From Opacimonas viscosa (lineage in GTDB: Bacteria; Pseudomonadota; Gammaproteobacteria; Enterobacterales; Alteromonadaceae), in assembly GCF_024199005.1 (NCBI RefSeq), contig NZ_JANATA010000018.1, positions 1 through 64,000 on the forward strand: DNA of 64,000 nucleotides, written 5' to 3'. This document shows positions 17,719 through 27,197 of this stretch, piece by piece; the first letter of the stretch is position 1, and every line of letters begins with the position of its first letter. A program made the position numbers and the translations under genes. A model generated the notes under the pieces. It did no database searches. It was not told the origin of the DNA and worked only from the letters and a program-made list of their open reading frames with translations.

Positions 17719-20583
17719 CTAAAAAATATCATCTTCATCTTCAACTTGTGTCTGTGCATCATCGAGTGGATCGATAACTTGATCATCGCGAACCATGAGA
17801 GTCGGTTCAGTACCTGCAGCAAAAAATTCAAACATAGCTGTATGGTCAGTACGCTTTGTCAATTTTCCAGTATTTCTATCAATCCGAACCTGCGTGACTG
17901 CAGGAGGAATGTTTAGTGGTGTTTCTGGCGTATCGGCTAAAGCGACTTCCATGAAGCGTATCCAAGCTGGCTGTGCCGCTTTGGCACCGTCTTCAGAGCC
18001 AATCAAACCATTCCCAATCCAATTAAACTTTTCTGGGTTTAAATTGACCAAGTTTTGATTTCGGGTAGTACTGCCAAGCTGTCTTTGGCTATCATCAAAC
18101 CCGACCCAACTGGTAGCAACTAAACCTGGCGCATAGCCGGTAAACCAAGTATCTCTAGAGTCGTTTGTTGTTCCTGTTTTACCGCCAATATCAGTGCGTT
18201 GTAGAATATTACGTGCGCGCCAACCAGTACCTAACCAATACGTCTTTTTGTTCCAATTACCATTCGCTCGAACAGCTGTGCTCAACATATGCTTTACTAA
18301 GAAAGCGTTTTGTTCAGATATCACTCTAGGTGCTTGTAGGTATTCAGGTCCTGTCTCTTGAGCTTTATTTTGAACGATGTCAGTCTGATTTGTACCAGCA
18401 TCCATCAGGTCATCAAGCATCGCTAGCTCTTTAGCAAGAGCTTCTTCAAGGGCTGCGTCATCATTTAGGACAAAAGCATCATTCGAGGCTGCTGGTTCGG
18501 TCGCATCGTCTTTGGGTTCTAAACATGTGGGACATGCAACTAAAGGTTGGGCTTGCCAAATAATATTGTCTTCGGCGTCTGTTATTTTTTCTATAAAATA
18601 GGGCTCAATCGCAAACCCACCATTTGCCAACACAGCAAAGCCCGTAGCAACTTCCATGGGGGTATGTGAACCTGAACCTAAAGACAACGTTTCATCTCTG
18701 GGTATTTCATCAATATCAAACCCAAAATTGGCCAAATATCGAGCCGCATTTTCAATCCCTACACCTCGGAGCAAGCGCACGGATACCACGTTCTTAGATT
18801 TACCTAAAGCGACTCGCATACGAATCGGACCATCGTAGACTGCCGGTGAGTTTTGCGGTCGCCAAGCAACACCACTACTGGCATCCCATTGGTTAATTGG
18901 CGCATCATTGATCACGCTAGCAAGCGTATAACCATGCTCCAATGCCGCTGAATAAATAAATGGTTTAATGTTGGAGCCCACTTGACGTTTTGCTTGTGTT
19001 GCTCGGTTAAACTGACTTTGATAGAAGTTATAACCACCAATGATTGCTTGCACTGCCCCAGTATTGGGATCCAAAGCAACAAACGCCCCACTCACTTCAG
19101 GTAGTTGACTGAGGTACCATTCGTTTTGTGTTTTTTCGCGAATATAAATAATATCTCCAAGCGCTAAAACTGCAGCCGCTGATTCAGGGTGTGGCCCCTG
19201 GCGCTTATCGTTAATATAAGGTCGAGCCCAGGCCAACCCAGGCCAATTGAGTGTGATTTGCTGTCCTGTTTGTGTCATCACTAACGCACTTTGCGCAAAC
19301 ACATCTAACACAACAGCTGGAATAATAGGACGAATTGGCGCAATTTGGTCAAGTAAGTAAATGGTGCGCTCTTCATCCGCTAAGATACTTTGAGTGAGCT
19401 TTTGACGAGCTTGTTCCGCTTGTTCTTCTGGGGTTAATTCAATTTCCGCTAAGCCAGGATTGACTATTTTTGCTGGTGTCGCATATTGACTATCTGGTAA
19501 ATCAATTGCCGCTGCACTCTCATCTGCTAAAGACGTTTCATTTAGGGTGATTGCAACTGAGGTTTCTGCATCTTCAGGATACTCTAAATGAAGATCTGTG
19601 ATGTGCGTGATATGTCCTCGGTAACCGTGACGCTCATCGTAATCATGCAAGTTTTGAATCACCGCTTTTTGGGCAGCTTGCTGTAATTCACTTGTTGCTG
19701 TTGCGTAGACTTTGTACCCGTTGGTTTCGGCTTGCTCCTTGCCGAACATCTCAATCATTTCATTGTAAACTAGATTTCCTAGATAGGGGGCATTGATCTC
19801 AATCTCTGCCCCATGCTTACGAGCCGTTACTGGTTCATCACGGGCGATTCTATAGGTATCATTATCAATATACCCTTCACGCAACATTCTACCTAGAACG
19901 ATGCGACGGCGTTCTACCGACCGTTCTGGTCGACTGATTGGATTTAGCACTGATGGAGCTTGTGGTAGTCCTGCGAGTGTTGCTGTTTGTGCAAGCGTGA
20001 GTTCAGAGAGTGTTTTACCATAATACACTTGTGCTGCAGCGCCAAAACCGAAAGCACGATGACCTAATTCTACTTTATTCAAATACAGTTCGAGAATTTC
20101 GTCTTTGGTCAGCGTCTGTTCAATGTGCCAAGCAATGAAGATTTCTTTAATCTTGCGAATGTAGGTTTTTTCTCGTGTTAAGAAAAACCCACGTGCCAAT
20201 TGCATAGTCAAGGTACTGCCTCCTTGACCTTTTTCGCCAGTGGCTACCAAATTGACCACAGCCCTAGCCATGCCAATAGGGTCAATACCTTCATGTTGGT
20301 AAAAGCGTGAATCTTCAGTCGCCAATACTGCTTGAATAAGGGTTTCAGGCACATCTTCAATCGCCACAGGGATACGACGTTTGACACCGTATTGCGACAT
20401 CAATAAACCATCTTTGGTATAGATTTTCATGGGTGTTTGGAGGCGAATATCTTTCAACACATCCACTGAAGGAAGATCAGCTTTAAGATAAAAATATAAG
20501 CCTGCTGTAACGACTAAACCACCGGCTATACCGATGCCAAACAACACCACTAAAGTTCTGAATATCTTGATAATTGCCTGCAT
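17719..20583 (-). CDS. mrcA: Penicillin-binding protein 1A
   Basis: A 954-residue bifunctional class A PBP anchored by one N-terminal membrane helix (about 8-32). The glycosyltransferase domain holds the catalytic Glu in ATEDSRFYQHEG (Glu90) and GGSTLTMQLARG (121-132). The transpeptidase domain carries SNIK (about residue 536), SKN and KTGTTND (about 803). It polymerises and cross-links peptidoglycan in the periplasm. It is about 100 residues longer than E. coli PBP1A; an acidic, Ala-rich stretch with a CPTC motif (about 682-750) inside the transpeptidase region accounts for part of this. It diverges from pilM, the conserved arrangement. Confidence 0.96.
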   Translation of the reverse strand: MQAIIKIFRTLVVLFGIGIAGGLVVTAGLYFYLKADLPSVDVLKDIRLQTPMKIYTKDGLLMSQYGVKRRIPVAIEDVPETLIQAVLATEDSRFYQHEGIDPIGMARAVVNLVATGEKGQGGSTLTMQLARGFFLTREKTYIRKIKEIFIAWHIEQTLTKDEILELYLNKVELGHRAFGFGAAAQVYYGKTLSELTLAQTATLAGLPQAPSVLNPISRPERSVERRRIVLGRMLREGYIDNDTYRIARDEPVTARKHGAEIEINAPYLGNLVYNEMIEMFGKEQAETNGYKVYATATSELQQAAQKAVIQNLHDYDERHGYRGHITHITDLHLEYPEDAETSVAITLNETSLADESAAAIDLPDSQYATPAKIVNPGLAEIELTPEEQAEQARQKLTQSILADEERTIYLLDQIAPIRPIIPAVVLDVFAQSALVMTQTGQQITLNWPGLAWARPYINDKRQGPHPESAAAVLALGDIIYIREKTQNEWYLSQLPEVSGAFVALDPNTGAVQAIIGGYNFYQSQFNRATQAKRQVGSNIKPFIYSAALEHGYTLASVINDAPINQWDASSGVAWRPQNSPAVYDGPIRMRVALGKSKNVVSVRLLRGVGIENAARYLANFGFDIDEIPRDETLSLGSGSHTPMEVATGFAVLANGGFAIEPYFIEKITDAEDNIIWQAQPLVACPTCLEPKDDATEPAASNDAFVLNDDAALEEALAKELAMLDDLMDAGTNQTDIVQNKAQETGPEYLQAPRVISEQNAFLVKHMLSTAVRANGNWNKKTYWLGTGWRARNILQRTDIGGKTGTTNDSRDTWFTGYAPGLVATSWVGFDDSQRQLGSTTRNQNLVNLNPEKFNWIGNGLIGSEDGAKAAQPAWIRFMEVALADTPETPLNIPPAVTQVRIDRNTGKLTKRTDHTAMFEFFAAGTEPTLMVRDDQVIDPLDDAQTQVEDEDDIF

Positions 20584-20772
20584 AAGTGCGCAAAAAATTC
20601 CCTATGTCATATATTTCTATACGTATGTGTGTTTATTGGAACCCATAATATCGGTCTCCTTTGCTATAACTAAATCATGTTCTGCAGATGTTAGCAGAAA
20701 GAATTTTTCGAAACGAACATGCTGACATATAGCAACAGTCTGATTCGCTTAACAAAACAGGATATTAACGTT

Positions 20773-21849
20773 GTGAAGTTTACCGTTTTTAACAAGAAAA
20801 CCAAACCTTTATTGGGAATAGATATCGGGTCTACATCCATTAAAGCAATTTATCTGCAACCCCAAGCAGATGGTTTTTTGATTTTAGGCTGTGCTCATGA
20901 AAATATCATTGGTAATGCTTTTGTTGAGCGTGACATTAAAGATTTTGATGCCATCAGTCATACCTTAAAAAAAATCAAACACCAATTACAACTCCAACAT
21001 GCGAATTCAGTCATTGCCGTGGCCGGTCCATCTATTATTTCTAAAGTGGTACAAATGGAGGAAAACTTAGCTGATCATTGGTTGGAAGAGCAATTATTGA
21101 TCGAAGCTGACAGTCTTATTCCCTATCCTTTAGAAGAAGTGTATTTGGATTTTGAAAGCTTAGGTGCAAGTACGACACACTCAGGTAAAGAAGATATCCT
21201 GTTAACGGCAGCCCATCGTAATGTGGTAGATACACGCAACACATTATTGCGAGAAGAGAAGCTTAACCCAGTTGTGGTGGATACGGAACTGAATGCATTA
21301 GCCAATGCATATCAACTCATTTACCCCGCACAAGATCGACAAAAGACCACGGTGTTTTTACATATCGGTACCCAGTTGTTACATGTATTAGTCCTGGAGA
21401 ATGAAACCGTTGTTTATGCCAAAGACCATAATTTTGGTACAGAAGCATTACTCCAAGACATTATGTTAGCCTACCAATTAGAACGTCAAGAAGCCGTTCA
21501 GAAGCTCACAGAAAAGACCCTACCCGATGGTTGGGAAGAACGTGTATTACCAATTTTTTATAGTCAACTACAGCAAAATATCAGTCGTGCATTACAGCTC
21601 ATGCAACATACTGTCTCAGATCATACCACGCAGCAAATTGTCCTATCTGGCGCCGTTGCAATGCTACCTAATATCTGCACTTTTTTAAGTACGGAACTTG
21701 GCGTACCTTGTGCGCAAGTAGTATTTCAAGGGACCTTGCACTGGCCTGCAAACAAACCTGAACTAGCAAAAAGATGTGAGCACTTACTTCCGCTAATGAC
21801 CCTTGCTATCGGTTTATCCGGACGGAGTACTAATCCATGTCATCGATAA
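20773..21849 (+). CDS. pilM: Type IV pilus assembly protein PilM
   Basis: An actin-like (FtsA/MreB fold) cytoplasmic ATP-binding protein that links to the PilN N terminus in the pilus alignment complex. The phosphate-binding loop is LLGIDIGSTSIKAI near the N terminus, and the second nucleotide loop VLSGAVAMLPN lies near the C terminus. I prefer the GTG at 20773 (358 residues, AGGA ten bases upstream), since PilM usually starts 8-12 residues before LLGIDIG. An upstream ATG at 20719 would add 18 residues. It is the first gene of pilMNOPQ and overlaps pilN by 13 bp. Confidence 0.92.
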   Translation: MKFTVFNKKTKPLLGIDIGSTSIKAIYLQPQADGFLILGCAHENIIGNAFVERDIKDFDAISHTLKKIKHQLQLQHANSVIAVAGPSIISKVVQMEENLADHWLEEQLLIEADSLIPYPLEEVYLDFESLGASTTHSGKEDILLTAAHRNVVDTRNTLLREEKLNPVVVDTELNALANAYQLIYPAQDRQKTTVFLHIGTQLLHVLVLENETVVYAKDHNFGTEALLQDIMLAYQLERQEAVQKLTEKTLPDGWEERVLPIFYSQLQQNISRALQLMQHTVSDHTTQQIVLSGAVAMLPNICTFLSTELGVPCAQVVFQGTLHWPANKPELAKRCEHLLPLMTLAIGLSGRSTNPCHR

Positions 21850-22424
21850 ACTTATTACCTTGGCGGACGGCTCAACGCGAACAACAAAAGAAACGTTATT
21901 TAGCGTTACTTGGTAGTATCGCAAGTCTGGCTTTTATATGTATTTGGTTGATTGGAGTAGGTGTAGAACATTTACTTTCTGTCCAACAAACACGTAATGC
22001 TTTTTTACAGCAAGAGATCGCCGTACTGGATATAAAAATCGAAAAAATTAAAGCCGTTCGTGTTAGCAAAGAAGCCTTAGAGCAAAAGATGAAATTAATC
22101 GAACAGCTGCAAATTTCTCGTAATGCCACTCCCATCATCATTGATGAACTTGCTCAAATCATACCAGGTGGCATCGTATTTCAAGAGCTTAATCGCATTG
22201 ATAATATTCTCATTTTAGAAGGCACATCGAGTTCAAATAATCGTCTAGCTGCATTTATGCGTGCTTTAGGAGATTCTCAGATATTTGTCGACCCAGAAAT
22301 TTCATCAATTACTGCAGATCCTAACTCAGCCCAAGGAGTCAATCGTTTTCGTTTGACGTTTAATATCGCCAGCCATATTGCGCCTCGGTTGAACATCTCT
22401 ACTACCACCGGAGAGGCACAATGA
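21837..22424 (+). CDS. pilN: Type IV pilus assembly protein PilN
   Basis: A 195-residue inner-membrane protein. The short cytoplasmic N terminus SSINLLPWR is the PilM-binding motif; one membrane helix (about 24-46), a coiled coil and a ferredoxin-like periplasmic domain follow. It pairs with PilO to form the alignment subcomplex between the inner-membrane motor and the PilQ secretin. It overlaps pilO by four bases. Confidence 0.95.
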   Translation: MSSINLLPWRTAQREQQKKRYLALLGSIASLAFICIWLIGVGVEHLLSVQQTRNAFLQQEIAVLDIKIEKIKAVRVSKEALEQKMKLIEQLQISRNATPIIIDELAQIIPGGIVFQELNRIDNILILEGTSSSNNRLAAFMRALGDSQIFVDPEISSITADPNSAQGVNRFRLTFNIASHIAPRLNISTTTGEAQ

Positions 22425-23029
22425 ATTTTGACTTCCAGCAACTAAAACAACTCAACGCTTTGGATTTTGAAGACATCGCAATTTGGCCTAAAGAAATCAA
22501 AATATTTGTGTGTTTACTAACGGCACTAGGCGTCTTAGGGTTGAGCTTCTATCTCGTCATTCAACCAAAACTTCCTCTACTTGATGAAGCAGCGGCTCAA
22601 GAACAAGCACTGAAAAACCAATATCAAGCAAAGTACCGTATCGCAGTTAATTTGGCAGCATATGAAGCACAACTGAAGCAAATCGAAGCTGATTTTTCGA
22701 CAATGTTAAAAGCCCTTCCTACGAGTAATGAAACTCCTGGTTTATTGGACGACATCACATATGTTGGTACTACTTCAGGTTTAGGTTTCAAGCTTTTGAA
22801 CTGGCAACCTGAATTAATCAAGGAGTTTTATACTGAACTGCCGATACAAATAGAAGTTTCAGGTAAATATCATGATTTCGGTGCATTTGTTACCAAAATA
22901 GCCAGCTTACCTAGAATCGTGACATTACATGATTTCATATTAAGACAAGAAACGGACGGCTTGTATTTACAGCTTCAAGCAAAAACTTACCGAGCGGTAA
23001 CGCAAATTGAAGCCCAGGAGCCTTTATGA
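22421..23029 (+). CDS. pilO: Type IV pilus assembly protein PilO
   Basis: A 202-residue bitopic inner-membrane protein: a cytoplasmic N-terminal segment, one membrane helix (about 28-48), a coiled coil and a periplasmic domain with IQIEVSGKYHDFGAFV, typical of PilO. It is the partner of PilN in the alignment complex. Start and stop overlap the flanking pilN and pilP genes by four bases each. Confidence 0.95.
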   Translation: MNFDFQQLKQLNALDFEDIAIWPKEIKIFVCLLTALGVLGLSFYLVIQPKLPLLDEAAAQEQALKNQYQAKYRIAVNLAAYEAQLKQIEADFSTMLKALPTSNETPGLLDDITYVGTTSGLGFKLLNWQPELIKEFYTELPIQIEVSGKYHDFGAFVTKIASLPRIVTLHDFILRQETDGLYLQLQAKTYRAVTQIEAQEPL

Positions 23030-23562
23030 ACCGTTTATTGTATATCATAGCCCTCGTTGTGGTGACTACAGCCTGTACCCATAATACCGATGATTTGGTA
23101 ACGTTTACGCACAGTGTGCAAAGTCAAACCCAAGTGGCGATTGAACCAGCACCAACCTTTGCCACACTCCCCCCGTATGAGTATCGCTCAACGGCATTGC
23201 GTAGCCCTTTCATATTACCCATAACAAACAGCCCAATGGCAGTACAAGTGGTCCAAAAAAACTGCCTTACTCCTGATTTCAGTCGCCCCAAACAAGGACT
23301 AGAATATTATGGTGTGGATGCCATCCAATTTTCTGGAGTACTGCATTCTGCCAATCAAAAATATGCGTTATTCACGACTAATGACGGCAAAGTACACAAG
23401 GCTCAGCGTGGCGATTATATAGGATTATTTCATGGTGAGATCACCGGAATTAGTGCACAAAATATTGATATCTTGCAACTTATCCCAGATGGCGCAGGAT
23501 GCTACCAAAAGAAACGCATTTCGCTAGGTTCACAGCGTACAGGAGATACTGACAATGCTTAA
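23026..23562 (+). CDS. pilP: Type IV pilus lipoprotein PilP
   Basis: A 178-residue lipoprotein: the signal peptide ends in the lipobox VTTAC (Cys at about 17), followed by a disordered linker and a small beta domain containing FSGVLHSANQKYALFTTNDG and VHKAQRGDYIG. PilP bridges PilNO to the periplasmic part of the PilQ secretin. It overlaps pilO by four bases and pilQ by eight. Confidence 0.94.
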   Translation: MNRLLYIIALVVVTTACTHNTDDLVTFTHSVQSQTQVAIEPAPTFATLPPYEYRSTALRSPFILPITNSPMAVQVVQKNCLTPDFSRPKQGLEYYGVDAIQFSGVLHSANQKYALFTTNDGKVHKAQRGDYIGLFHGEITGISAQNIDILQLIPDGAGCYQKKRISLGSQRTGDTDNA

Positions 23563-25363
23563 TTCCACTCCCCCTGTAATCCGCTATGTCGAACATATTA
23601 TGCAAGCATGCGCGCACCACCAAAAACGCACTAGCTTTTGGGTCTACGCAAGTTTAGTAGGTGTTATGTGTATGATCTTAAGCGCCAAAGTATGGGCATT
23701 AGAAAATGTTCAGCAAAGTGGTCGCCCAGAAGTCCTCGTACCAAGCTCAGCTAAACCTGCCCAAACCTCGTTAGAGCAGATTAACTTTTTACGTAATGAA
23801 CAAGGTCAAGGTGTGTTAGAGCTCACCTTTAACCAAACCGCCCCTTTGAGCAACATTATGCAAAGCGGAACAGAAACCAAACTCACCTTTCCCCAGCTAA
23901 CGCTAAACCCTGACCAACTAGCCGTGCTTGATGTGAGTCAATTTGCCACAAGTATTAAAAATATTGAGAGTTTTAGTACTGACAACGAAGTTACCTTAGC
24001 GATTCGTGCTTCCCAATTAATCACTATCACACAAGTACAAGAGGCCAACCGTTTATGGTTGACTTTAGCGCCTACAGAACAAAAATCCGAACTACATCAG
24101 CAAGTTGCAGGCTATGATGGAAAGCCGATTTCTTTGGATTTCCAAGATGTCCCAGTTCGTCAAATACTCCAAATTATCGCGCAAGTTAATGACTTTAATT
24201 TGGTGACTACCGACTCTGTGGTCGGTAATGTCACCATTAATTTAAAAGATGTCCCTTGGGACCAAGCGTTGGATATGATCTTGAAAATTCGCGGTTTGGA
24301 TAAACGTATCGAAGGTAATATTTTGTTAATTGCTCCCCAAGACGAACTCACCGCCCAAGAAACCGCATTGTTACAATCTCAGCAGCAAGTGCAACAACTC
24401 GCACCTTTACTGTCAAAAAATATTAAAGTGAATTATGCCAAGGCCGAAGATATGGCCAACATTCTCAAATCTGCACAAGGTGGCATTCTATCTGCACGAG
24501 GCTCAGTTGCTGTCGATAGTCGGACTAACACCCTACTCCTTAGAGATACTCAAAGCTCGTTAGACGAGGCACAAAGTTTACTCAACGAATTAGATATTCC
24601 CGTCAAACAAGTCTTAATTGAATCTCGTATGGTTACCGTCCGTGATAATGTCGATGAGCAACTCGGTGTAAGATGGGGCTTTTCAGGCAGTCAATCAAAT
24701 GGGAATACATTCTCTGGCTCAGCAGCTGGAGCGAACAATATTGCAAATGGCGGATTCATCAACGCAGAGCTGTCTGACCGTCTCAATGTGAGTTTACCGG
24801 TGACCAATGCTGCTGGTAGAGTAGGTGTGCAGATTGCTAGTTTAATCGATGGGGCCATTTTAGATCTAGAGCTCTCTGCCCTCGAGTCTGAAAACAAGGG
24901 GGAAATCATTGCCAGCCCACGCATTACCGTCGCTAATCAACAAGAAGCCTATATCGAACAAGGGACCGAGATACCTTATGTCCAAGCCACATCTAGCGGC
25001 GCCACCTCAGTTGAGTTTAAAAAAGCGGTTTTGAGCCTTAAAGTCACCCCGCATATTACGCCGGATAACCGGATTATCTTAGACTTGATTGTGACTCAAG
25101 ATACCCGTGGCGAAACGGTTTCTACATCAACAGGTCCTGCGGTTGCTATTGATACCCAAGAAATCAAAACACAAGTTTTAGTCGAAAATGGTGAAACCAT
25201 TGTTTTAGGAGGTATCTTTCAACAAATTAGTACCGATGATGTTACTAAAGTTCCTATCCTTGGCGATCTGCCTGTAATGGGAGGATTATTTCGAAACAAG
25301 GTGAGTATTGAACAAAAACGTGAGTTATTGATCTTTGTGACTCCTAAAATCATCATCGAATAG
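23555..25363 (+). CDS. pilQ: Type IV pilus secretin PilQ
   Basis: A 602-residue outer-membrane secretin through which the pilus passes. After a long N-terminal region with a membrane/signal segment (about 27-50) come one AMIN domain (about 70-165, peptidoglycan binding), an STN-like N0 domain (ISLDFQDVPVRQILQIIA), a secretin N1 domain and the C-terminal secretin barrel (GVRWGFSGS, ETIVLGGIFQQ, VPILGDLPVMGGLFRN). It is shorter than the Pseudomonas protein (about 710), apparently having a single AMIN repeat. Confidence 0.95.
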   Translation: MLNSTPPVIRYVEHIMQACAHHQKRTSFWVYASLVGVMCMILSAKVWALENVQQSGRPEVLVPSSAKPAQTSLEQINFLRNEQGQGVLELTFNQTAPLSNIMQSGTETKLTFPQLTLNPDQLAVLDVSQFATSIKNIESFSTDNEVTLAIRASQLITITQVQEANRLWLTLAPTEQKSELHQQVAGYDGKPISLDFQDVPVRQILQIIAQVNDFNLVTTDSVVGNVTINLKDVPWDQALDMILKIRGLDKRIEGNILLIAPQDELTAQETALLQSQQQVQQLAPLLSKNIKVNYAKAEDMANILKSAQGGILSARGSVAVDSRTNTLLLRDTQSSLDEAQSLLNELDIPVKQVLIESRMVTVRDNVDEQLGVRWGFSGSQSNGNTFSGSAAGANNIANGGFINAELSDRLNVSLPVTNAAGRVGVQIASLIDGAILDLELSALESENKGEIIASPRITVANQQEAYIEQGTEIPYVQATSSGATSVEFKKAVLSLKVTPHITPDNRIILDLIVTQDTRGETVSTSTGPAVAIDTQEIKTQVLVENGETIVLGGIFQQISTDDVTKVPILGDLPVMGGLFRNKVSIEQKRELLIFVTPKIIIE

Positions 25364-25552
25364 AAATTAGCCTATAGAATTACTTGAATACCATAGCCAA
25401 CACTGCGATAATCCGCCCACTCGAAATTAGTACGAGGTATGAGGCGTTGTGTCACAAAGCCAAGCGCTTAGACATAACAACTAATGGGGTTTATTAGAAA
25501 CTTACCTCCCCATTAACATCTTTCACTTTCAAAAAAAGCGAATTAAGCAGAT

Positions 25553-26068
25553 ATGGCTGAAAAACGTAATATCTTTTTGGTAGGCCCTATGGGTGCTGGT
25601 AAAAGCACAATTGGTCGCCACCTAGCAGACGAACTACATTTAGAATTTTTCGATTCGGATCAAGAAATTGAGCGCAAAACTGGCGCAGATATCGCTTGGA
25701 TATTTGATCTTGAAGGCGAAGATGGCTTCCGTGAGCGCGAAGCAAACACAATTAACGAATTAACCGATAAGCAAGGCATTGTATTAGCAACGGGCGGTGG
25801 CTCGATTGTTACACCTGCAGTGCGCAATCGTCTTTCTGCACGTGGCATTGTTGTTTATTTACAAACGACTATCGACAAACAAGTCGCGCGTACCCAACGT
25901 GACAAACGTCGTCCTTTATTACAAAAAGACGATCCTGAAACAGTATTAAGAAATCTTGCCGAAGAACGTAATCCGCTCTATGAAGAAGTGGCGGATTATG
26001 TCGTTGATACAGATGAGCAAAGTGCCCGTTCTGTAGCCAATCAAATCATTCAAAAAATCGGCCTGTAA
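25553..26068 (+). CDS. aroK: Shikimate kinase I
   Basis: A 171-residue P-loop kinase forming shikimate 3-phosphate in the chorismate pathway. The Walker A motif is GPMGAGKST (about 11-19), the shikimate-binding Asp and Arg lie in FFDSDQEIE and FREREA, and the GGG motif is ATGGGSIV. It follows pilQ after 189 bp, in which I see no clear promoter or terminator, and precedes aroB by 19 bp. Confidence 0.96.
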   Translation: MAEKRNIFLVGPMGAGKSTIGRHLADELHLEFFDSDQEIERKTGADIAWIFDLEGEDGFREREANTINELTDKQGIVLATGGGSIVTPAVRNRLSARGIVVYLQTTIDKQVARTQRDKRRPLLQKDDPETVLRNLAEERNPLYEEVADYVVDTDEQSARSVANQIIQKIGL

Positions 26069-26087
26069 TACCCAAGGAGCTCGCCCC

Positions 26088-27164
26088 ATGACTACTCTAA
26101 CAGTTGAACTTGGGGCGCGTAGTTACCCCATTTATGTCAGCGCAGGCTGTACCCAAAACGCATCTCTTTTTTCTCACATAAAAAGCCAACATGTTGTCAT
26201 AGTCACTAATGACACGATCGCTCCTCTTTATCTCGAGCGCTTAAAAACTACGTTGAGTGATGCTACCAATTGTCAAATAAGTGAACTAATCCTACCCGAT
26301 GGTGAACAATACAAAGATTTACACCACTTTGAAATCATCCAAAGTGCTTTGTTAGCGGTTCATGCTGCCAGAGATACCACATTAATTGCTCTAGGTGGTG
26401 GGGTGATTGGCGACATTACAGGGTTTGCTGCTGCGTGTTACCAGCGTGGCATAGATTTTATTCAAGTCCCGACTACTTTACTCTCACAAGTTGATTCTTC
26501 TGTTGGTGGAAAAACTGCAGTCAACCATCCTTTGGGTAAAAATATGATTGGCGCATTTTATCAGCCCCAAGCAGTATTTATTGATACCGAAACATTAGCG
26601 ACTTTACCGCCTCGAGAGTTTGCTGCTGGAATGGCTGAAGTGATCAAATACGGCATTATTTACGATGCCGAACTTTTCTCTTGGTTAGAGCACAACATTA
26701 CTGCTTTGCAGGCCCTGGAACCGGCAACCCTTAGCCATGTGATTAGTCGCTGCTGTGCAATTAAGGCTGAAATTGTTGCTCAGGATGAACGAGAAAAAGG
26801 CTTACGCGCACTCCTCAACCTTGGCCATACCTTTGGTCATGCCATTGAAGCAGAAATGGGCTATGGCAACTGGTTACATGGTGAAGCTGTTGCAGCTGGT
26901 ACTGTAATTGCATCACAGGTAGCACAGGTAAAAGGTTGGCTGACTGAGTCAGAAGTCCGACGCATTGTTGAGTTACACGCAGCTTTTGGTTTACCCGTTA
27001 GTGGTCCAGCAGATATGAATTGTGCCACTTATATGAAACACATGGCCCATGATAAGAAAGTCTTATCTGGTAAAATACGTTTCATTATACCAACAGGTAT
27101 CGGCCAAGCGATTGTGACAGACGAAGTTAGTAACGAAGAAATAAAACAGGTACTTGAGAGCTAA
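26088..27164 (+). CDS. aroB: 3-dehydroquinate synthase
   Basis: A 358-residue NAD- and Zn-dependent enzyme converting DAHP to 3-dehydroquinate. Motifs: [29 protein letters not shown] (NAD binding), [20 protein letters not shown], and the Zn ligands in [18 protein letters not shown] and LHGEAVAAG. Length equals the family norm. It sits in the conserved aroK-aroB-damX-dam order. Confidence 0.97.
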   Translation: MTTLTVELGARSYPIYVSAGCTQNASLFSHIKSQHVVIVTNDTIAPLYLERLKTTLSDATNCQISELILPDGEQYKDLHHFEIIQSALLAVHAARDTTLIALGGGVIGDITGFAAACYQRGIDFIQVPTTLLSQVDSSVGGKTAVNHPLGKNMIGAFYQPQAVFIDTETLATLPPREFAAGMAEVIKYGIIYDAELFSWLEHNITALQALEPATLSHVISRCCAIKAEIVAQDEREKGLRALLNLGHTFGHAIEAEMGYGNWLHGEAVAAGTVIASQVAQVKGWLTESEVRRIVELHAAFGLPVSGPADMNCATYMKHMAHDKKVLSGKIRFIIPTGIGQAIVTDEVSNEEIKQVLES

Positions 27165-27167
27165 AAA

Positions 27168-27197
27168 ATGACGCCTCAAGTAAGAGGCGCATTGTGA
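27168..27197 (+). promoter_or_regulatory. damX leader: mini-ORF and hairpin over the ribosome-binding site
   Basis: Between aroB and damX a 9-codon reading frame (MTPQVRGAL, ATG at 27168, GAGAG seven bases upstream) ends in a TGA that overlaps the damX GTG start (GTGA). The same stretch folds into a 6-bp hairpin (CGCCTC 27172-27177, GAGGCG 27184-27189) whose right arm contains the damX Shine-Dalgarno AGAGG. This could couple damX translation to upstream ribosomes. The structure is read from sequence; its function is inferred. Confidence 0.45.

Noticed and set aside
25364-25552. Search for a terminator or promoter in the 189-bp pilQ-aroK gap
   Set aside because: No convincing stem-loop with T-run and no good -35/-10 pair was seen.
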